This document shows positions 5,792 to 8,295 of a stretch of 8,295 nucleotides of DNA, in pieces (within the stretch, counting starts at the first letter, position 1; each line of letters begins with the position of its first letter). The notes below the pieces were generated by a model. That model was not told the DNA's origin. It saw only the letters and a list, made by a program, of their open reading frames with translations, and made no database searches. Origin of the DNA: Rhodospirillaceae bacterium (GTDB taxonomy: Bacteria; Pseudomonadota; Alphaproteobacteria; Rhodospirillales; Rhodospirillaceae). The stretch is taken from positions 13,043 through 21,337 of the forward strand of contig NZGX01000030.1 of NCBI GenBank assembly GCA_002691085.1, read 5' to 3'. Both the position numbers and the translations under genes were made by a program.

Positions 5792-8295
5792 ATGAAAAAA
5801 ACATCTAATTATAAGGATACAGTAATACTTCCAAAAACAGAATTTTCCATGAAGGCAGGATTAAATACTTTAGAGCCCAAACTTCTTAAGAGATGGGAAG
5901 AAATAAAAGTTTATGAAAACCTAAGGGAAAATTCAAAAGGAAGAGAAAAATTTATCTTACATGATGGTCCTCCCTACGCAAATGGACATCTTCACATTGG
6001 GCATGCTTTAAATAAAATTTTAAAGGATGTAATTGTGAGAACTTATCAAATGTTAGGCTTTGATGCTAATTATGTTCCTGGATGGGATTGTCATGGTCTT
6101 CCGATTGAGTGGCAAATTGAGGAAGGCTTTAGAAAGAAAGGTATAGATAAGGATAAAATCCCACTTTTAGAATTTCGTAAAGAATGTAGAGATTTTGCCA
6201 GTAAATGGATTCAAGTCCAGAAAGACGAGTTTAAGAGACTAGGCGTAGTTGGTGATTGGGATGATCCATACACCACTATGAGTGGTATTGCTGAAGCAAC
6301 AATTGTTAGAGAGATTGGTAAGTTTATAATTAATGGGGGATTATATAAGGGTTCTAAGCCTGTACTTTGGTCAGTTGTTGAAAAAACAGCCCTTGCGGAT
6401 GCTGAAGTCGAATATGATAATCATGAATCAACCACTGTTTGGGTTAAATTCCCGATAATGGATTCAAAAAATATTTCAGTCCAAAACTGTTCAATTGTTA
6501 TCTGGACTACAACCCCATGGACGTTGCCTGGGAATAGGGCTATTGCCTTTGGTAATGATATTGATTACAGCCTCATAAAGGTAACAGATGTCTCTGAAGG
6601 GTCTTTATTAACTAAAAATGAGCATTTAGTTATTGCTAAAGACCTTGAAAACAAAACCTTAGATTTAGGAAAAATTACAAATTATGATTTACTAGACTCC
6701 TTTAAAGGTCACCGGTTAAAAGATACAGTATGTAAGCATTGTTTTCATGAGGATGGTTATGATTTTGAGGTTCCTTTGCATTCTGCAGAATTTGTTAATA
6801 TCGATCAAGGAACTGGTTTTGTTCACATTGCTCCTGGTCATGGGGAAGATGATTTTGCACTTTGTAAGAAAGTTGGGATAAATATTCCTGATACTGTTAA
6901 TGGAAATGGAATATATTACGAAAATATTCCCGTTTTTAATGGCCAACATGTCTTCAAGGCTGATAAGCCAATAATAAACCTTCTTAAATCCCGGAATAGA
7001 TTGTTTGCTGAGGGGAAACTTGTTCATAGTTACCCTCACTCTTGGAGGTCTAAGGCCCCTCTAATTTATAGGAATACACCTCAATGGTTCATTTCTATGG
7101 ATACTCTTAAGCTGAGGGAAAAAGCGTTAAAAGGAATAGAGAAAACAAAATGGTTCCCTGAGCAAGGTTCTAATAGAATACATTCAATGGTTAAGTCTAG
7201 ACCTGATTGGTGCATTTCTCGTCAGCGACATTGGGGTGTACCGATTCCTGTTTTTATTAATATAAAAACAGGTGAAGTTTTAAGAGATCCAGAGGTTATA
7301 GAAAATATTGCTAAAAAATTCGAGCAGTACGGATCTGATACATGGTTTGAAAAAGGTCCAGAATATTTTTTAACAGATAAGTATAATCCTAACGAATGGG
7401 AGCAAATAAAGGATATAATCGAGGTTTGGTTTGATTCGGGCTCAACACATGCTTTTGTTCTTGAAAAAAGAGAAGACCTAAAATGGCCAGCTGATCTTTA
7501 TTTGGAAGGATCAGATCAGCATAGGGGCTGGTTCCATACTTCACTTCTTGAAAGTTGTGGAACAAGAGGAATGCCGCCCTATAAATCTGTACTTACTCAT
7601 GGGTTTGTACTGGATGAAAAAAATAGAAAAATGTCTAAATCTGCTGGAAATGTTGTAAGTCCTCAAGACATCAGCAAGCAGAATGGTATAGACATATTAA
7701 GACTGTGGGTTGTTTCGTCTGATTATAGTCAAGACCTTACAATTGGCCCAAACATATTAAAACAAAATTCTGACTTATATCGCCGAATAAGAAATACATT
7801 ACGTTATTTGTTAGGGAACCTTAATGATTTTAATGAGACAGAAAAGGTTAATTACTCAAAGTTACCTGAACTTGAAAAATTAATACTTCATAAGCTTTGG
7901 GAAATAAATAGAGATATAAGAAAACTATCAAAGGTTTATGACTTTAATGGAATTTTTACTTTACTTCATAATTTTTGCGCAAATGATTTGTCAGCTTTCT
8001 ATTTTGATATCAGAAAAGATACTTTGTATTGCAATTCATTAAATGACTTAAAAAGGATGTCAACAAGAACTGTTTTAGATGACATCTTTAATCACCTAGT
8101 AAGGTGGCTAGCTCCATATGTCTGTTTTACTGCAGAGGAAGCATGGTTGAGTAGATACCCATCGGCAAATGATTCTGTTCACTACAAAGAATTCATGGTT
8201 GTTAGTGATACTTGGAGAGATGATAAATTAAATCAGAAATGGGAAAATATTAAAATGATTCGGCGGTCTGTAACAACGGCTATTGAGAAAGAGAG
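5792..8295 (+). CDS. ileS: Isoleucyl-tRNA synthetase, C-terminus cut by window edge
   Basis: Class I synthetase that charges tRNA-Ile with isoleucine and hydrolyses mischarged valine. The frame is open from the ATG at 5792 to the window end, giving 834 residues with no stop. The full family length is about 930-960. It has the typical entry SNYKDTVILPKTEFSMKAG (5-23), then HDGPPYANGHLHIGH (57-71) with the HIGH site at 68-71, and VPGWDCHGLPIEW. The CP1 editing domain carries WTTTPWTLPGN (238-248) and HIAPGHGEDDF (345-355, with the conserved editing Asp). WFDSG, EGSDQHRGWFH and KMSKS (613-617) follow. The anticodon-binding domain starts near 660. The C-terminal zinc-binding cysteines are beyond the edge. 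The segment around HGLPIEWQIEE and FKRLGVVGDWDDPY looks alphaproteobacterial. It is 49 bases after ribF with no terminator, so probably co-transcribed, and lspA often follows in such clusters. The ribosome site is weak. Confidence 0.97.
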   Translation, partial: MKKTSNYKDTVILPKTEFSMKAGLNTLEPKLLKRWEEIKVYENLRENSKGREKFILHDGPPYANGHLHIGHALNKILKDVIVRTYQMLGFDANYVPGWDCHGLPIEWQIEEGFRKKGIDKDKIPLLEFRKECRDFASKWIQVQKDEFKRLGVVGDWDDPYTTMSGIAEATIVREIGKFIINGGLYKGSKPVLWSVVEKTALADAEVEYDNHESTTVWVKFPIMDSKNISVQNCSIVIWTTTPWTLPGNRAIAFGNDIDYSLIKVTDVSEGSLLTKNEHLVIAKDLENKTLDLGKITNYDLLDSFKGHRLKDTVCKHCFHEDGYDFEVPLHSAEFVNIDQGTGFVHIAPGHGEDDFALCKKVGINIPDTVNGNGIYYENIPVFNGQHVFKADKPIINLLKSRNRLFAEGKLVHSYPHSWRSKAPLIYRNTPQWFISMDTLKLREKALKGIEKTKWFPEQGSNRIHSMVKSRPDWCISRQRHWGVPIPVFINIKTGEVLRDPEVIENIAKKFEQYGSDTWFEKGPEYFLTDKYNPNEWEQIKDIIEVWFDSGSTHAFVLEKREDLKWPADLYLEGSDQHRGWFHTSLLESCGTRGMPPYKSVLTHGFVLDEKNRKMSKSAGNVVSPQDISKQNGIDILRLWVVSSDYSQDLTIGPNILKQNSDLYRRIRNTLRYLLGNLNDFNETEKVNYSKLPELEKLILHKLWEINRDIRKLSKVYDFNGIFTLLHNFCANDLSAFYFDIRKDTLYCNSLNDLKRMSTRTVLDDIFNHLVRWLAPYVCFTAEEAWLSRYPSANDSVHYKEFMVVSDTWRDDKLNQKWENIKMIRRSVTTAIEKE

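Noticed and set aside
6716..7039. 107-codon open frame on the minus strand
   Set aside because: It is antisense to the middle of ileS, whose frame is intact and carries all family motifs here. It has no recognisable protein family and low-complexity composition.

Overview
The window most likely comes from a free-living, AT-rich alphaproteobacterium, probably marine. Isoleucyl-tRNA synthetase carries the alphaproteobacterial-looking segment 'HGLPIEW' followed by a 'VGDWDDPY'-type stretch. The ribF-ileS order is a common proteobacterial arrangement, and the spacers are very AT-rich. The lineage call is an inference from sequence style, not from a search.

Left part (positions 1-3819, all minus strand): a compact energy-transduction operon. 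Read in transcription order it encodes a secreted DUF3450 coiled-coil protein, a large ExbB-like protein with an N-terminal periplasmic coiled coil (TtpC type), a short ExbB, two ExbD paralogues and the N-terminus of TonB, which runs off the left edge. Gaps are short (a 4-base overlap, then 3, 9, 24 and 38 bases), so one transcript is expected. The layout matches the TonB2/TtpC systems known from Vibrio and other marine bacteria, with an additional exbD. Together these proteins would use the proton gradient to drive TonB-dependent outer-membrane receptors, for example for iron chelates, cobalamin or glycans. The substrate cannot be read from this window.

Middle part (3820-4797): an AT-rich spacer of about 390 bases with no convincing gene, then a MarR-family regulator on the minus strand, then a 150-base divergent spacer. 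The divergent spacer holds a perfect 13-base palindrome (GTTAAAATTTAAC). A degenerate copy with the same GTTA-N5-TAAC outline lies just upstream of the DUF3450 start, which raises the possibility that the MarR protein controls both itself and the TonB operon.

Right part (4798-8295, plus strand): ribF (bifunctional riboflavin kinase/FAD synthetase) followed 49 bases later by ileS, which is open to the right edge and lacks its C-terminal roughly 100 residues. These are ordinary housekeeping genes.

No RNA genes, mobile elements, CRISPR arrays or clear intrinsic terminators were seen. The observations most worth a second look are the double-ExbB/double-ExbD composition, a 38-base patch of perfect nucleotide identity between the two exbD genes, and the shared palindrome around marR.
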